64,000 bases of DNA from Methylobacterium thuringiense (GTDB taxonomy: Bacteria > Pseudomonadota > Alphaproteobacteria > Rhizobiales > Beijerinckiaceae), in the NCBI RefSeq assembly GCF_022179645.1, contig NZ_BPRA01000016.1:1-64000 (forward strand), in the 5' to 3' direction. The translations under genes and the position numbers were made by a program. Shown piece after piece: positions 54,268-62,631 of this stretch (positions are counted from its first letter, which is position 1; each line of letters opens with the position of its first letter). The notes below the pieces were generated by a model. That model saw only the letters and a program-made list of their open reading frames with translations. It made no database searches and was not told the DNA's origin.

Positions 54268-55275
54268 ATGTTCGCAAGGGGGCTCACGACGGCGGCTGTG
54301 TCGCTCGGGATGATCGGGTGCGCCGTGGCGGCCGATCTCGACACGGTGAAAAGGAACAGGGCCCTCGAGGCGGCACCGGTGAAGGAGGTGCCTTTCTTCC
54401 TCTTCGCCGATACGCAGATCAGCTATCGCCATGTCTTCAACGGCTCCGAGCCGGGCGTGCCGAAGCCCGGCTCGACGAACCCGCTGCAGGGCGCCGACAT
54501 CCCCAAGGACGTGCTCAACATCGCGCATGCCGATGCCTGGGAGTACGGCACCAACTTCTTCTCGCTCGACATTCTGAGGTCGGGCAACCAGGACCCCGCC
54601 GGAACCGCGAACGCCCCCGGGGGGCCCCTGCTGTACGACTTCGGCGCCACCGAAGCCTACGGCCTGTACCGTGGGTCTCTCAGCCTGAACAAGCTCACGA
54701 ACACGACCGCCTTTGCTTATACCGGCATCGTCAAGGACGTTTCGCTGTCCTTCGGCTTCGATGCCAATGCGAAGAATACCGTCTTCGGGCCGATGAAGCG
54801 CGACGTGGTCGGCGGTCTCGTCTTCTCGTTCGACGTGCCGATCGGCTTTCTCAACATCGCGGTGCACGCCTACAAGGAGTGGAACCGCAACGGCTTCGTG
54901 CCGCAGCCTTTCCGCAGCACGGAATTCAACACCGTCCCCGAATTCGAAATCGTCTACAGCATCCCGCTCGACGGTTTCTTCGGCGGATTCCCGCTGAAGC
55001 TCGCCGGCTTCAACAACATCGTCCTGCCCAAGGGCAACGGCCAGATCCCCGGTGCAGCCCAAACGAATGTCGAGTTCCTGTCGCGCACCAACCTCGTCCT
55101 CGACGTCGGCAAGCTGATCTGGGACCAGCCGGGCAAGCTCGATGCCTTCATCGGCTTCGAATACTGGCGCAACAAGTTCGGCGTCGACCAGGACATCACC
55201 TTCGCCCAGGGCGGTGCCGGGCCGGGCGCCGAGCAGAAGGCGTTCTTGGCCGGCATCGCCGTGCACGTATTCTGA
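54268..55275 (+). CDS. Tsx-like nucleoside-specific outer membrane channel
   Basis: A 335-aa outer-membrane protein: signal peptide (residues 1-22, ending AVAA), then a beta-barrel pattern of alternating hydrophobic residues with FFLFADTQISYRHVFNGSEP near 43-62 and AHADAWEYGTNFFSLDILRS near 86-105, ending in AVHVF with the barrel-insertion Phe. The DAWEYGTNFF segment and the overall size fit Tsx/OmpK-type nucleoside channels. Its place directly before a purine deaminase and a BMP-type purine ABC transporter supports nucleoside or nucleobase passage through the outer membrane. GAGGAG lies 9 bases before the ATG. Confidence 0.8.
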   Translation: MFARGLTTAAVSLGMIGCAVAADLDTVKRNRALEAAPVKEVPFFLFADTQISYRHVFNGSEPGVPKPGSTNPLQGADIPKDVLNIAHADAWEYGTNFFSLDILRSGNQDPAGTANAPGGPLLYDFGATEAYGLYRGSLSLNKLTNTTAFAYTGIVKDVSLSFGFDANAKNTVFGPMKRDVVGGLVFSFDVPIGFLNIAVHAYKEWNRNGFVPQPFRSTEFNTVPEFEIVYSIPLDGFFGGFPLKLAGFNNIVLPKGNGQIPGAAQTNVEFLSRTNLVLDVGKLIWDQPGKLDAFIGFEYWRNKFGVDQDITFAQGGAGPGAEQKAFLAGIAVHVF

Positions 55276-55331
55276 CGATGGATCCGCCGGCCGTTCGGCC
55301 GGCAGCTCCCACGACAACCGAGAGAGGCTGG

Positions 55332-56696
55332 ATGACGGCATTGTCGAGGAAGGGTTCGCGCCTCTGGATCAAGAACCCGCTGGCGATCCTGGCGGAGGAC
55401 GCAGCCGGCGGCATCGTCGTCGAGGGGACGCGCATCGTCGAGCGGGTACCCTCGGGCGGCCAGCCGTCGGCGCCGGTGCACGAGACCTTCGATGCCGCGC
55501 GGCACGTGGTCATTCCAGGCCTCGTCAACACGCATCACCACTTCTTCCAGACGCTCACCCGCGCCCATCCGCTGGCGATCAACAAGCCGCTGTTTCCCTG
55601 GCTGAAGGCCCTCTACACGGTCTGGGACAAGCTCACCCCGGAGGCGTTCCGCCTCGCGACGCGGCTCGCGTACACCGAGTTGCTGCTGTCGGGCTGCACC
55701 ACGGCGGGTGACCACCACTACCTGTTTCCCAAAGGCCTCGAGGCCTCAGTCGACATCCAGGTCGAGGAGGCGCGGAGCTTAGGCATCCGCGCCCACGTCA
55801 CCCGCGGCTCGATGAGCGTGTCGGTGCGCGACGGCGGCCTGCCCCCGGACGCGCTGGTCCAGGACGACGACACCATCCTTTCCGACAGCGAGCGCGTGCT
55901 CTCGCTGTTCCACGACACTGCGCCCGGCGCGATGGTGCAGATCGGGCTCGCGCCCTGCTCGCCCTTCAACGTGACGAAGCGGCTGATGCGCGAGAGCGCA
56001 AGCCTCGCCGAGCGCTTCGATTGCCGCCTGCACACCCACCTCGGCGAGACCCTCGACGAGGAGGCCTACTGCCTCGCAACGTTCGGCCAGCGTCCGGTCG
56101 ACTACCTCGATGAGGTCGGCTGGATGAACCCGCGCGCATGGCTCGCCCACGGCATCCACTTCAACGACGACGAGGTTCGCCGCCTCGGCAAAGCGGGCGT
56201 CGGCGTCTGCCACTGCCCGACCTCCAACATGACCCTGGCCTCCGGCCAGTGCCGGACCTGCGAACTGGAGGCCGCCGGTAGCCCCGTCGGCCTCGGGGTC
56301 GACGGCTCGGCCTCGAACGACAACTCGAACCTGATGGAGGGTGTCCGCCACGCCCTGATGCTGAACCGCCTCACCTACGGTGCGGAGCGGGTCACCCATC
56401 TCGACGCGCTGCGCTGGGCGACGGAAGGCTCGGCCGCCTGTCTCGGGCGCTCCGACATCGGCCGGATCGCGGAGGGCCGCGAGGCCGACCTCGCCCTGTT
56501 CACCCTCGACGAACTGCGCTTTTCCGGCAGTCACGATCCGCTGGCGGCCCTCGTGCTCTGCGGCGCGCACCGCGCCGACCGGGTGATGGTCGCCGGGCAA
56601 TGGCGGGTGATCGACGGCCATCCAATCGGGCTCGACACGCGCCGGCTTCGCGAACAGCACAGCCAACTGGCACGAAATCTGTTCGGTACATCCTGA
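55332..56696 (+). CDS. 8-oxoguanine deaminase family amidohydrolase
   Basis: A 454-aa metal-dependent deaminase of the TrzN/AtzA/GuaD superfamily. Metal ligands: HHHFFQ near residue 66-71 in LVNTHHHFFQTLTRAHPL, LHTHLGETLDEEAY near 235, and the Asp in GLGVDGSASNDNSNLMEG near 320-337. The last two segments, with PTSNMTLASGQC near 298, are those of 8-oxoguanine deaminases, which convert 8-oxoguanine to urate; guanine deaminase activity is an alternative. Urate formed would feed the UraD-UraH enzyme encoded at 62632. ATG 55332 is 57 bases after the porin stop; the ABC ATPase starts 1 base after its stop. Confidence 0.88.
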   Translation: MTALSRKGSRLWIKNPLAILAEDAAGGIVVEGTRIVERVPSGGQPSAPVHETFDAARHVVIPGLVNTHHHFFQTLTRAHPLAINKPLFPWLKALYTVWDKLTPEAFRLATRLAYTELLLSGCTTAGDHHYLFPKGLEASVDIQVEEARSLGIRAHVTRGSMSVSVRDGGLPPDALVQDDDTILSDSERVLSLFHDTAPGAMVQIGLAPCSPFNVTKRLMRESASLAERFDCRLHTHLGETLDEEAYCLATFGQRPVDYLDEVGWMNPRAWLAHGIHFNDDEVRRLGKAGVGVCHCPTSNMTLASGQCRTCELEAAGSPVGLGVDGSASNDNSNLMEGVRHALMLNRLTYGAERVTHLDALRWATEGSAACLGRSDIGRIAEGREADLALFTLDELRFSGSHDPLAALVLCGAHRADRVMVAGQWRVIDGHPIGLDTRRLREQHSQLARNLFGTS

Positions 56697-56697
56697 C

Positions 56698-58317
56698 ATG
56701 GATGCCACCCTCCCCGCTTCTGCCCTCGCCCGCCGCTCGAAGGAGGGGCCGACGCCCCTGTTCGGGGCCTACGGCATCGTCAAGCGGTTCGGGAGTTTCA
56801 CGGCGAACGACGGCGTCGACCTGGAGATCCGGGCCGGCGAGATCCACGCACTGCTCGGCGAGAACGGGGCCGGCAAGTCGACCCTGATGAAGATCCTCTA
56901 CGGCCTGCTGGAGCCGACCGAGGGCGTCGTCACGCACAAAGGCGACATCGTGCAACTGCCCAATCCCGAGGCCGCCCGCCGGCTCGGGATCGGCATGGTC
57001 TTCCAGCATTTTTCGTTGTGCGAGAATCTGACGGTCGCCGAGAACATCGCGCTCGTCATGCCGAAGGACCTGTCCGGCCGGGCTTTGGCCGACCGCATCG
57101 CGCGGCTCGGCATCGATTACGGCCTGCATCTCGATCCGGATCGCCCGGTCTGGTCGCTCTCGGCCGGCGAGCGCCAGCGCATCGAGATCGTCCGCTGCCT
57201 GCTGCAGGATCCGAGCCTCGTCATCCTCGACGAGCCGACCTCGGTGCTCACCCCCGGCGAGGCCGAGGTGCTGTTCACCGTGCTGGAGCGCTTGCGCGAG
57301 GAAGGCCGGGCACTGCTCTACATCTCCCACCGCCTCGACGAGGTGCGCCGGCTCTGCGTGCGCGCCACCATCCTTCGCGGGGGCAAGGTCGTGGGGGCCT
57401 GCAACCCGCGCGAGGAAACCGCCCGCTCGCTGGCCGCGATGATGGTGGGCAGCGCGGTCCGCGAGGTCACGCCGCGCGAGGGCGGAGCCGTCGGCCGGGA
57501 GCGCCTGCGGCTCGATCGTCTCTCGCTCCCCGCCCCTGACCTGCACGCCACCGCGCTCCACGACGTGTCGCTCAGTGTCGCCGGCGGCGAAATCCTGGGG
57601 ATCGCGGGCATCGCCGGCAACGGTCAGGCCGAACTCTTCGCCGCGCTCTCAGGCGAGTCCCGCGCGCCCGAGCCGGATTCCGTGCGCCTCGACGGCAAGC
57701 CGGTGGGCGCGCTCGGGATCAACGCGCGCCGACGCCTCGGCGCGGGCTTCGTGCCCGAGGAGCGCAACGGCCACGCCGCCGCGCCCCTGATGAGCCTCTC
57801 CGAGAACGCCCTGCTCTCGCGCTATCCGACCGCATCGTTGACCCGGTTCGGCCTGATCCGGCTCGGGGCCGCGCGCGACCTCGCCAAGCGCGTGATCGAG
57901 GCCTTCGACGTGCGCAAGGCGGGCCCTGACCCCGCCGCTGGGACCTTGTCGGGTGGTAACCTGCAAAAATTCGTGGTCGGCCGCGAGATCCAGGCGGAGC
58001 CGGGCGTCCTCGTCATCAACCAGCCGACCTGGGGCGTCGACGCAGCGGCCGCCGCGCATATCCGGCAGGCGGTGATCGATCTCGCTGCACGCGGCACCGC
58101 GATCCTCGTCATCAGCCAGGACCTCGACGAACTGTTCGAGATCGCCGGCTCCATCGCGGTGCTGCACGACGGCACGCTCTCTCCCGCGGTGCCCGCGGGC
58201 GAGACTAGTCGCGAGGCGATCGGCCTGCTCATGGGCGGATCGAGCGATCACGCCCCACCGGTCGCGGACGTGGCGCATCCGCGCGAGCCCATGCCGTCCC
58301 CCGCCCATGCGCACTGA
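56698..58317 (+). CDS. Purine/nucleoside ABC transporter ATPase (double NBD)
   Basis: A 539-aa ATP-binding subunit with two nucleotide-binding halves, as in sugar and BMP-type nucleoside transporters. First half: Walker A LLGENGAGKSTLMKILYGL near 49-67, signature LSAGERQRIEI near 155-165, Walker B LVILDEPTS near 176. Second half: degenerate Walker A (GIAGIAGNGQAELF near 300), signature LSGGNLQKFVVG near 415 and VLVINQPTWGVD near 435. It couples ATP hydrolysis to the two permeases that follow; homologues are NupA and YufO. Tight spacing shows one operon. Confidence 0.92.
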   Translation: MDATLPASALARRSKEGPTPLFGAYGIVKRFGSFTANDGVDLEIRAGEIHALLGENGAGKSTLMKILYGLLEPTEGVVTHKGDIVQLPNPEAARRLGIGMVFQHFSLCENLTVAENIALVMPKDLSGRALADRIARLGIDYGLHLDPDRPVWSLSAGERQRIEIVRCLLQDPSLVILDEPTSVLTPGEAEVLFTVLERLREEGRALLYISHRLDEVRRLCVRATILRGGKVVGACNPREETARSLAAMMVGSAVREVTPREGGAVGRERLRLDRLSLPAPDLHATALHDVSLSVAGGEILGIAGIAGNGQAELFAALSGESRAPEPDSVRLDGKPVGALGINARRRLGAGFVPEERNGHAAAPLMSLSENALLSRYPTASLTRFGLIRLGAARDLAKRVIEAFDVRKAGPDPAAGTLSGGNLQKFVVGREIQAEPGVLVINQPTWGVDAAAAAHIRQAVIDLAARGTAILVISQDLDELFEIAGSIAVLHDGTLSPAVPAGETSREAIGLLMGGSSDHAPPVADVAHPREPMPSPAHAH

Positions 58318-58329
58318 CCGGTAGCCCTC

Positions 58330-59421
58330 ATGCGCCTCGATCTCGTGCCTCGCACCCGCCGCTCGCCGGTGCTCGACATCCTCTCGTCGGCCCTCGCCTT
58401 CGTGGCGGCGGTGCTGATCGGCGGCATCGCCGTGGCGGCTTTGGGCGTCTCGCCCACCGCCGCCTTCGTCACCTATTTCGTCACGCCGCTGAGCGAAGTC
58501 TGGTCGCTGCAGGAGATCGCCCTCAAGGCCGCCCCGTTGGCCCTGATCGCAACCGGGCTGGCCTTCTGCTACCGCGCGAACCTCTGGAACATCGGTGCCG
58601 AGGGCCAGTTCGTGGTCGGCGGATTGGCCGGCGGCTGGGTCGGCGTCGCGACGCAGGGCGCGGAGGGGTTCACCCTCTGGATCCTGCCGGCGATGCTGAT
58701 CGTGGGCACGCTCGCCGGCATCGCCTTCGCGATGATCCCGGCGATCCTGAAGGTTCGTCTCGGCGTCTCCGAGATCCTGACCAGCCTGATGCTCGTCTAC
58801 GTCGCGCAACTGTTGCTCGACTACATGGTCCGCGGCCCCCTGCGCGATCCGGCGGGCTACAACTTCCCGCAGAGCGTCGGCTTCGACGCGGCGGCGCGGC
58901 TGCCGTACCTCATGGACGGCGAGACGCTGCATGCGGGCGTACTCGTCGCCTTCGTCGCGGTGGTACTTGCAACGGTCGTATTGGCGCGAACCCTGTTCGG
59001 CTTCGAGGTGCGAGTCGTCGGCGCGAGCCCGCGCGCCGCGCGCTTCGCCGGCTTCTCGGATGCACGGCTGACGCTTGCCGTCTTCGCCATCTCCGGCGGC
59101 GCGGCGGGTCTGGCCGGGATCAGCGAGGTCGCCGGAAAGATCGGGCAGCTCCAGCCCGAGATCTCGCCGGGCTACGGCTTCACCGCGATCATCGTCGCCT
59201 TCCTCGGCCGGCTCTCGCCGCCGGGTATCCTGATCGCGGCGCTCGTGATCGCGCTCACCACCATCGGCGGCGAAGGCGCACAGATCGACCTGCGGCTGCC
59301 GCTGGATCTGACTCGCGCCTTCCAGGGTCTGTTGCTCGGCCTCGTGCTCGGGGCCGATGTGTTCGCCCGCTACCACGTCACGCTCGTGCCGGGAGGTCCG
59401 TCGAGCCGGACCGTCCCGTAA
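58330..59421 (+). CDS. Purine/nucleoside ABC transporter permease (first)
   Basis: A 363-aa membrane subunit of the BPD_transp_2 type with about ten hydrophobic helices. Family features are ATGLAFCYRANLWNIGAEGQ near 76-95 and LTSLMLVYVAQLLLDYMVRG near 150-169; GASPRAARFAGFSD near 230 is the coupling loop. Homologous to NupB and YufP, which move purine nucleosides or bases. Encoded 12 bases after the ATPase. Confidence 0.9.
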   Translation: MRLDLVPRTRRSPVLDILSSALAFVAAVLIGGIAVAALGVSPTAAFVTYFVTPLSEVWSLQEIALKAAPLALIATGLAFCYRANLWNIGAEGQFVVGGLAGGWVGVATQGAEGFTLWILPAMLIVGTLAGIAFAMIPAILKVRLGVSEILTSLMLVYVAQLLLDYMVRGPLRDPAGYNFPQSVGFDAAARLPYLMDGETLHAGVLVAFVAVVLATVVLARTLFGFEVRVVGASPRAARFAGFSDARLTLAVFAISGGAAGLAGISEVAGKIGQLQPEISPGYGFTAIIVAFLGRLSPPGILIAALVIALTTIGGEGAQIDLRLPLDLTRAFQGLLLGLVLGADVFARYHVTLVPGGPSSRTVP

Positions 59422-59439
59422 GCGAAGTCGGAGCAGGCC

Positions 59440-60366
59440 ATGACCCTCGACATCGTTCAGATGGTGCTCGTCACGGTGCTGGCGGCCGCCACACCCCTGA
59501 TCCTCGCCGGCATCGGCGAACTCGTCGCGGAACGCGCCGGGGTGCTCAACCTCGGCGTCGAGGGAATGATGATCTTCGGCGCTGCCGCGAGCTTCGCGGT
59601 GGCGATGCAGACCGACTCGACCTTTCTCGGTGCGGTCGGCGGCGCCGTCGCGGGCCTGCTGCTCGCCGCCTTGTTCGGAATCCTCACCGTCGGGCTCGCA
59701 GCGAACCAGGTCGCCTCCGGCCTCTCGCTGACCATCCTCGGCCTCGGATTGTCGGGCCTTGTCGGCGCGGGCTACGTCGGCATCAAGCGCGATCCGGCGC
59801 CGCATCTCGCGATTCCCGGCCTCTCGGATCTTCCCGGTATCGGGCAGTTGCTGTTCGGACAGGACGCCTTCGTCTACACGGCCGTCGCCCTCGTCGCCGC
59901 CGTGTCGTGGTTTCTCTGGCGCACCCGTTCGGGCCTGACGCTCCGCGCCATCGGCGACGACCACGTCGCAACCCATGCCCTCGGGCTCAAGGTTCGCAAG
60001 GTTCGCTTCCTTTCCGTGCTGTTCGGGGGCGCCTGCGCCGGCCTCGGCGGGGCCTATCTCTCGCTCGCCTACACGCCGTTCTGGTCGCCCGGGATGACCG
60101 CCGGTCGCGGCTGGATCGCGCTCGCCCTCGTGGTGTTCGCCTCCTGGCGGCCGCTGCGGGTCGCGGCGGGTGCACTTCTGTTCGGCGGGGCGACGGTCCT
60201 TCAGTTGCACGCCCAGGCTGCCGGCCTCGGCCTGCCGGGCCAGCTCCTCTCCGCCCTGCCCTACCTCGCCACCATCCTGGCCCTGGTCTTGCTCTCACTG
60301 GGACGGCGCGGGGGCGGCTCGCTGGCGCCCGCCGCGCTCGGGCGCGTCTTCACGCCAAGCCGGTGA
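59440..60366 (+). CDS. Purine/nucleoside ABC transporter permease (second)
   Basis: A 308-aa membrane subunit of the BPD_transp_2 type (NupC/YufQ-like). Seen: ERAGVLNLGVEGMMIFGAAA near 31-50, NQVASGLSLTILGLGLSGLV near 88-107, AIGDDHVATHALGLKVRKVR near 170-189 (coupling loop) and GGACAGLGGAYLSLAYTPFW near 195-214. It forms the heteromeric permease with the product of 58330-59421. Encoded 18 bases after it. Confidence 0.9.
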   Translation: MTLDIVQMVLVTVLAAATPLILAGIGELVAERAGVLNLGVEGMMIFGAAASFAVAMQTDSTFLGAVGGAVAGLLLAALFGILTVGLAANQVASGLSLTILGLGLSGLVGAGYVGIKRDPAPHLAIPGLSDLPGIGQLLFGQDAFVYTAVALVAAVSWFLWRTRSGLTLRAIGDDHVATHALGLKVRKVRFLSVLFGGACAGLGGAYLSLAYTPFWSPGMTAGRGWIALALVVFASWRPLRVAAGALLFGGATVLQLHAQAAGLGLPGQLLSALPYLATILALVLLSLGRRGGGSLAPAALGRVFTPSR

Positions 60367-60413
60367 ACGGTCGCGACGACCGCGCGGCAACCGATCAAGA
60401 AAAGGACGACACG

Positions 60414-61484
60414 ATGCGGGGTACGTCAACAAGGCTCGGCGCTGCGGTTCTGTGCGCCGTGCTTGCAGCCGGGCCGGCTTTTGCGGCCGACAAGCTGAAG
60501 GTCGGCTTCGTCTATGTCGGGCCGGTCGCCGATTTCGGCTATTCCTACCAGCACGACCTCAGCCGCAAGGCGCTCAGTGAGGCACTGCCCGACAAGGTCG
60601 AGACCACCTTCCTCGAGAACGTGCCCGAGGCCGACAGCGAGCGCTCGATCGAGAAGCTTGCCCGCTCCGGCGCCGGGCTGATCTTCACCACCTCGTTCGG
60701 CTTCATGGAGCCGACGCTGAAGGTCGCCAAGAAATTCCCGAAGGTGAAGTTCGAGCACGCCACCGGCTACAAGCGCTCCGACAACGTCTCGACCTACTCA
60801 GCCCGCTTCTACGAGGGCCGCTACGTCTGCGGGAAGATCGCCGGCACGCTCTCGAAATCCGGGACGGTGGGCTACATCGCCTCCTTCCCGATTCCGGAAG
60901 TCGTCAGCGGCATCAACGCGTTCATGCTGGGAGCGCAGTCGGTCAACCCGAACGTCAAGATCAAGATCGTCTGGGTGAATACCTGGTTCGATCCGGGCAA
61001 GGAGGCTGAGGCCGCGAAAGCCTTGCTCGCGCAGGGTGCCGACATCCTGACCCAGCACACCGACTCGGCGGCTCCGCTCCAGGAAGCCGAGAAGCAGGGC
61101 AAGCTCGCCTTCGGCCAGTCCTCCGACCAGTACCGCTTCGCCCCCAAGGCCCAGCTCACCTCGATCACCGACGACTGGAACGGCTACGTGATCTCGGAAG
61201 CCAAGGCCGTCCTCGACGGCACCTGGAAGAGCCACGACACCTGGGGCGGCATCAAGGACGGCATGGTGGTGCTGGCACCCTTCACCAACATGCCCGACGA
61301 CGTGAAGGCCATGGCCGAAGAGACCAAGAAGGCCATCGCCGACGGCAAGATCCACCCCTTCCAGGGACCTGTGACGAAGCAGGACGGGACCGTCGCCGTG
61401 AAGGCCGGGGAGAACGCGCCCGACCCGATGATCCTCGGCATGAACTGGTACGTGAAGGGGATCGACGACAAGCTGACGCAGTGA
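60414..61484 (+). CDS. BMP-family purine/nucleoside-binding lipoprotein-type receptor
   Basis: A 356-aa periplasmic binding protein of the BMP (PnrA/Med) family. A signal peptide ending AFAA is followed by LKVGFVYVGPVADFGYSYQH near 27-46. The segments FTTSFGFMEPTLKVAKKFPK near 100-119, YVCGKIAGTLSKSGTVGYIA near 138-157 and DILTQHTDSAAPLQEAEKQG near 206-225 fit the family. A lipobox is not obvious, so it is probably soluble. It completes the transporter encoded by the three genes before it. Alphaproteobacterial homologues near xanthine dehydrogenase and urate genes transport purines. Confidence 0.92.
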   Translation: MRGTSTRLGAAVLCAVLAAGPAFAADKLKVGFVYVGPVADFGYSYQHDLSRKALSEALPDKVETTFLENVPEADSERSIEKLARSGAGLIFTTSFGFMEPTLKVAKKFPKVKFEHATGYKRSDNVSTYSARFYEGRYVCGKIAGTLSKSGTVGYIASFPIPEVVSGINAFMLGAQSVNPNVKIKIVWVNTWFDPGKEAEAAKALLAQGADILTQHTDSAAPLQEAEKQGKLAFGQSSDQYRFAPKAQLTSITDDWNGYVISEAKAVLDGTWKSHDTWGGIKDGMVVLAPFTNMPDDVKAMAEETKKAIADGKIHPFQGPVTKQDGTVAVKAGENAPDPMILGMNWYVKGIDDKLTQ

Positions 61485-61573
61485 TCGCAGGCGGGCCGGG
61501 CTTCTCGCGAGGGGAGCCCGGCGTTCGCTGCGCATCATACGGCTTCGATTGACCGCCGCGGGGCCATTTCCGT

Positions 61574-61660
61574 CATTGCGAGCGCGGCGAAGCAATCCAG
61601 GGCCGACGCGCGCAACATCGGTGTGTTGGCCCTGGATTGCTTCGGGTTTGCCTCGCAATG
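61574..61660. repeat. Long imperfect inverted repeat
   Basis: A perfect 17-bp inner stem (61588-61604 with 61628-61644, GAAGCAATCCAGGG and its complement) with a 23-nt loop is enclosed by a second 9-bp stem (61574-61582 with 61652-61660, CATTGCGAG and CTCGCAATG), separated by an asymmetric internal loop. Similar CATTGCGAGCG...GAAGCAATCC palindromes are known as dispersed intergenic repeats in Rhizobiales genomes. It follows the BMP receptor gene and may also end its transcript. Confidence 0.8.
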
Positions 61661-61697
61661 CCGGAGGCGGCCCCGAGCGATCGAGTCGCAAACGGTC

Positions 61698-61889
61698 TCA
61701 GACCGGGCGACGGTTTGGCTGCTTGGCGCGCCGCGAGAGGCCGATGCCCCTGCGCGCATCGCACTTGGCTCCGTGGCTATGCCAGCCCTGCATCGCGCTT
61801 TGCTGCCAGGCATGATGGCAGCCGTGGGCGGATGCGGGGCCGCTCCAGATCAATCCGAGCAAGCCGCTCGCCACGACGATTGCGCGCAT
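61698..61889 (-). CDS. Small His/Cys-containing secreted protein
   Basis: A 63-aa frame with a good signal peptide (MRAIVVASGLLGLIWSGPASA) and a short mature part beginning HGCHHAWQQSAMQGWHSHGA, rich in His with two Cys. GGGAG lies about 8 bases before the ATG at 61889. No family was recognised. It is the first of three tiny leftward exported-protein frames in 61.7-62.55 kb. The His/Cys pattern could bind metal, which is speculation. Confidence 0.45.
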   Translation of the reverse strand: MRAIVVASGLLGLIWSGPASAHGCHHAWQQSAMQGWHSHGAKCDARRGIGLSRRAKQPNRRPV

Positions 61890-61983
61890 CGTGCATCTCC
61901 CAATTGCGTCTGCGGATCGCCGTCGGCGTGATCCCGTGGCGGCAGCTATAGCCAGGCCTCGACGCGCGTCGAAAGGCCGAGGG

Positions 61984-62247
61984 TCAGGGGCGCGGAGGCG
62001 TCTGCGTCCGTTGGCGGGGCATGGTTTCGGACCGCGGAGGAACCGGCTCGCCGATGCCGGGAGGCGCGGGGATCGCGTCTCCGTCTTCCATCGACCTTTC
62101 CTCGTTTCGAGGGCCGGCAATACCCTCGGTACCTCCGGGCGAAGTGGCCGGATCACGGCCCGCGGGTGCGCCCGTCGATTGGGCCAAAGCCGCTCCCGTC
62201 AAGCCGAAGACGGCGCACAGCGCGAGGACAGACATCGTCATCCGCAT
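61984..62247 (-). CDS. Small secreted Pro-rich protein
   Basis: An 87-aa frame with a signal peptide (MRMTMSVLALCAVFGLTGAA, cleavage after ALAQ) and a disordered Pro/Gly/Arg-rich mature part. AGGGAA lies about 8 bases before ATG 62247. No domain recognised; similar exported short proteins are common in Methylobacterium genomes and have no known function. Confidence 0.5.
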   Translation of the reverse strand: MRMTMSVLALCAVFGLTGAALAQSTGAPAGRDPATSPGGTEGIAGPRNEERSMEDGDAIPAPPGIGEPVPPRSETMPRQRTQTPPRP

Positions 62248-62332
62248 GGTCGATTCCCTTCCAGATCTCGTAGGATGTTTTGAGCAGGCCGATCGTCGAT
62301 CGGCCGATATGGCGCCGGCGAGTCGGGCGTGG

Positions 62333-62542
62333 TCAGCGGTGGCGATGCGTCCGGTGACGGCGGCCGGCTCGGCCGCGCACCCCGCCGGGTGCCGTCGCAC
62401 GGGGCTGTCCGGCCAACGGCGTCAGACTGCCCTGCGCGCGAGCCCCCGGTGCCGTACCCATGACACCGCCCCCGAACAGGCATGCCACGATGAGCCAAGC
62501 CGCCAGAGGCAAACTGAAGCCGAGGGCACGGGACGGACGCAT
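62333..62542 (-). CDS. Small secreted or membrane-anchored basic protein
   Basis: A 69-aa frame with an N-terminal hydrophobic helix (LGFSLPLAAWLIVACLFGGG) and a possible cleavage site ARAQ, followed by a basic, Arg/His-rich tail (GRRHRTHRHR). AGGAG lies about 10 bases before ATG 62542. No family recognised. It lies 90 bases past the UraD-UraH stop and could be cotranscribed with it. Confidence 0.45.
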   Translation of the reverse strand: MRPSRALGFSLPLAAWLIVACLFGGGVMGTAPGARAQGSLTPLAGQPRATAPGGVRGRAGRRHRTHRHR

Positions 62543-62631
62543 CTGACACGGACTCCTGACGCCGGCCTGCGGCCGGTTTCGCGGTCGGATCGCAGCAAAA
62601 GCTATGCCGGCCGGCGCACGATCGCGCTGCA

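Noticed and set aside
57649-60210. Leftward 853-codon open frame opposite the purine ABC genes
   Set aside because: Shadow of ABC ATPase and permease genes; composition is Arg/Glu/Asp/Gly-rich without fold.
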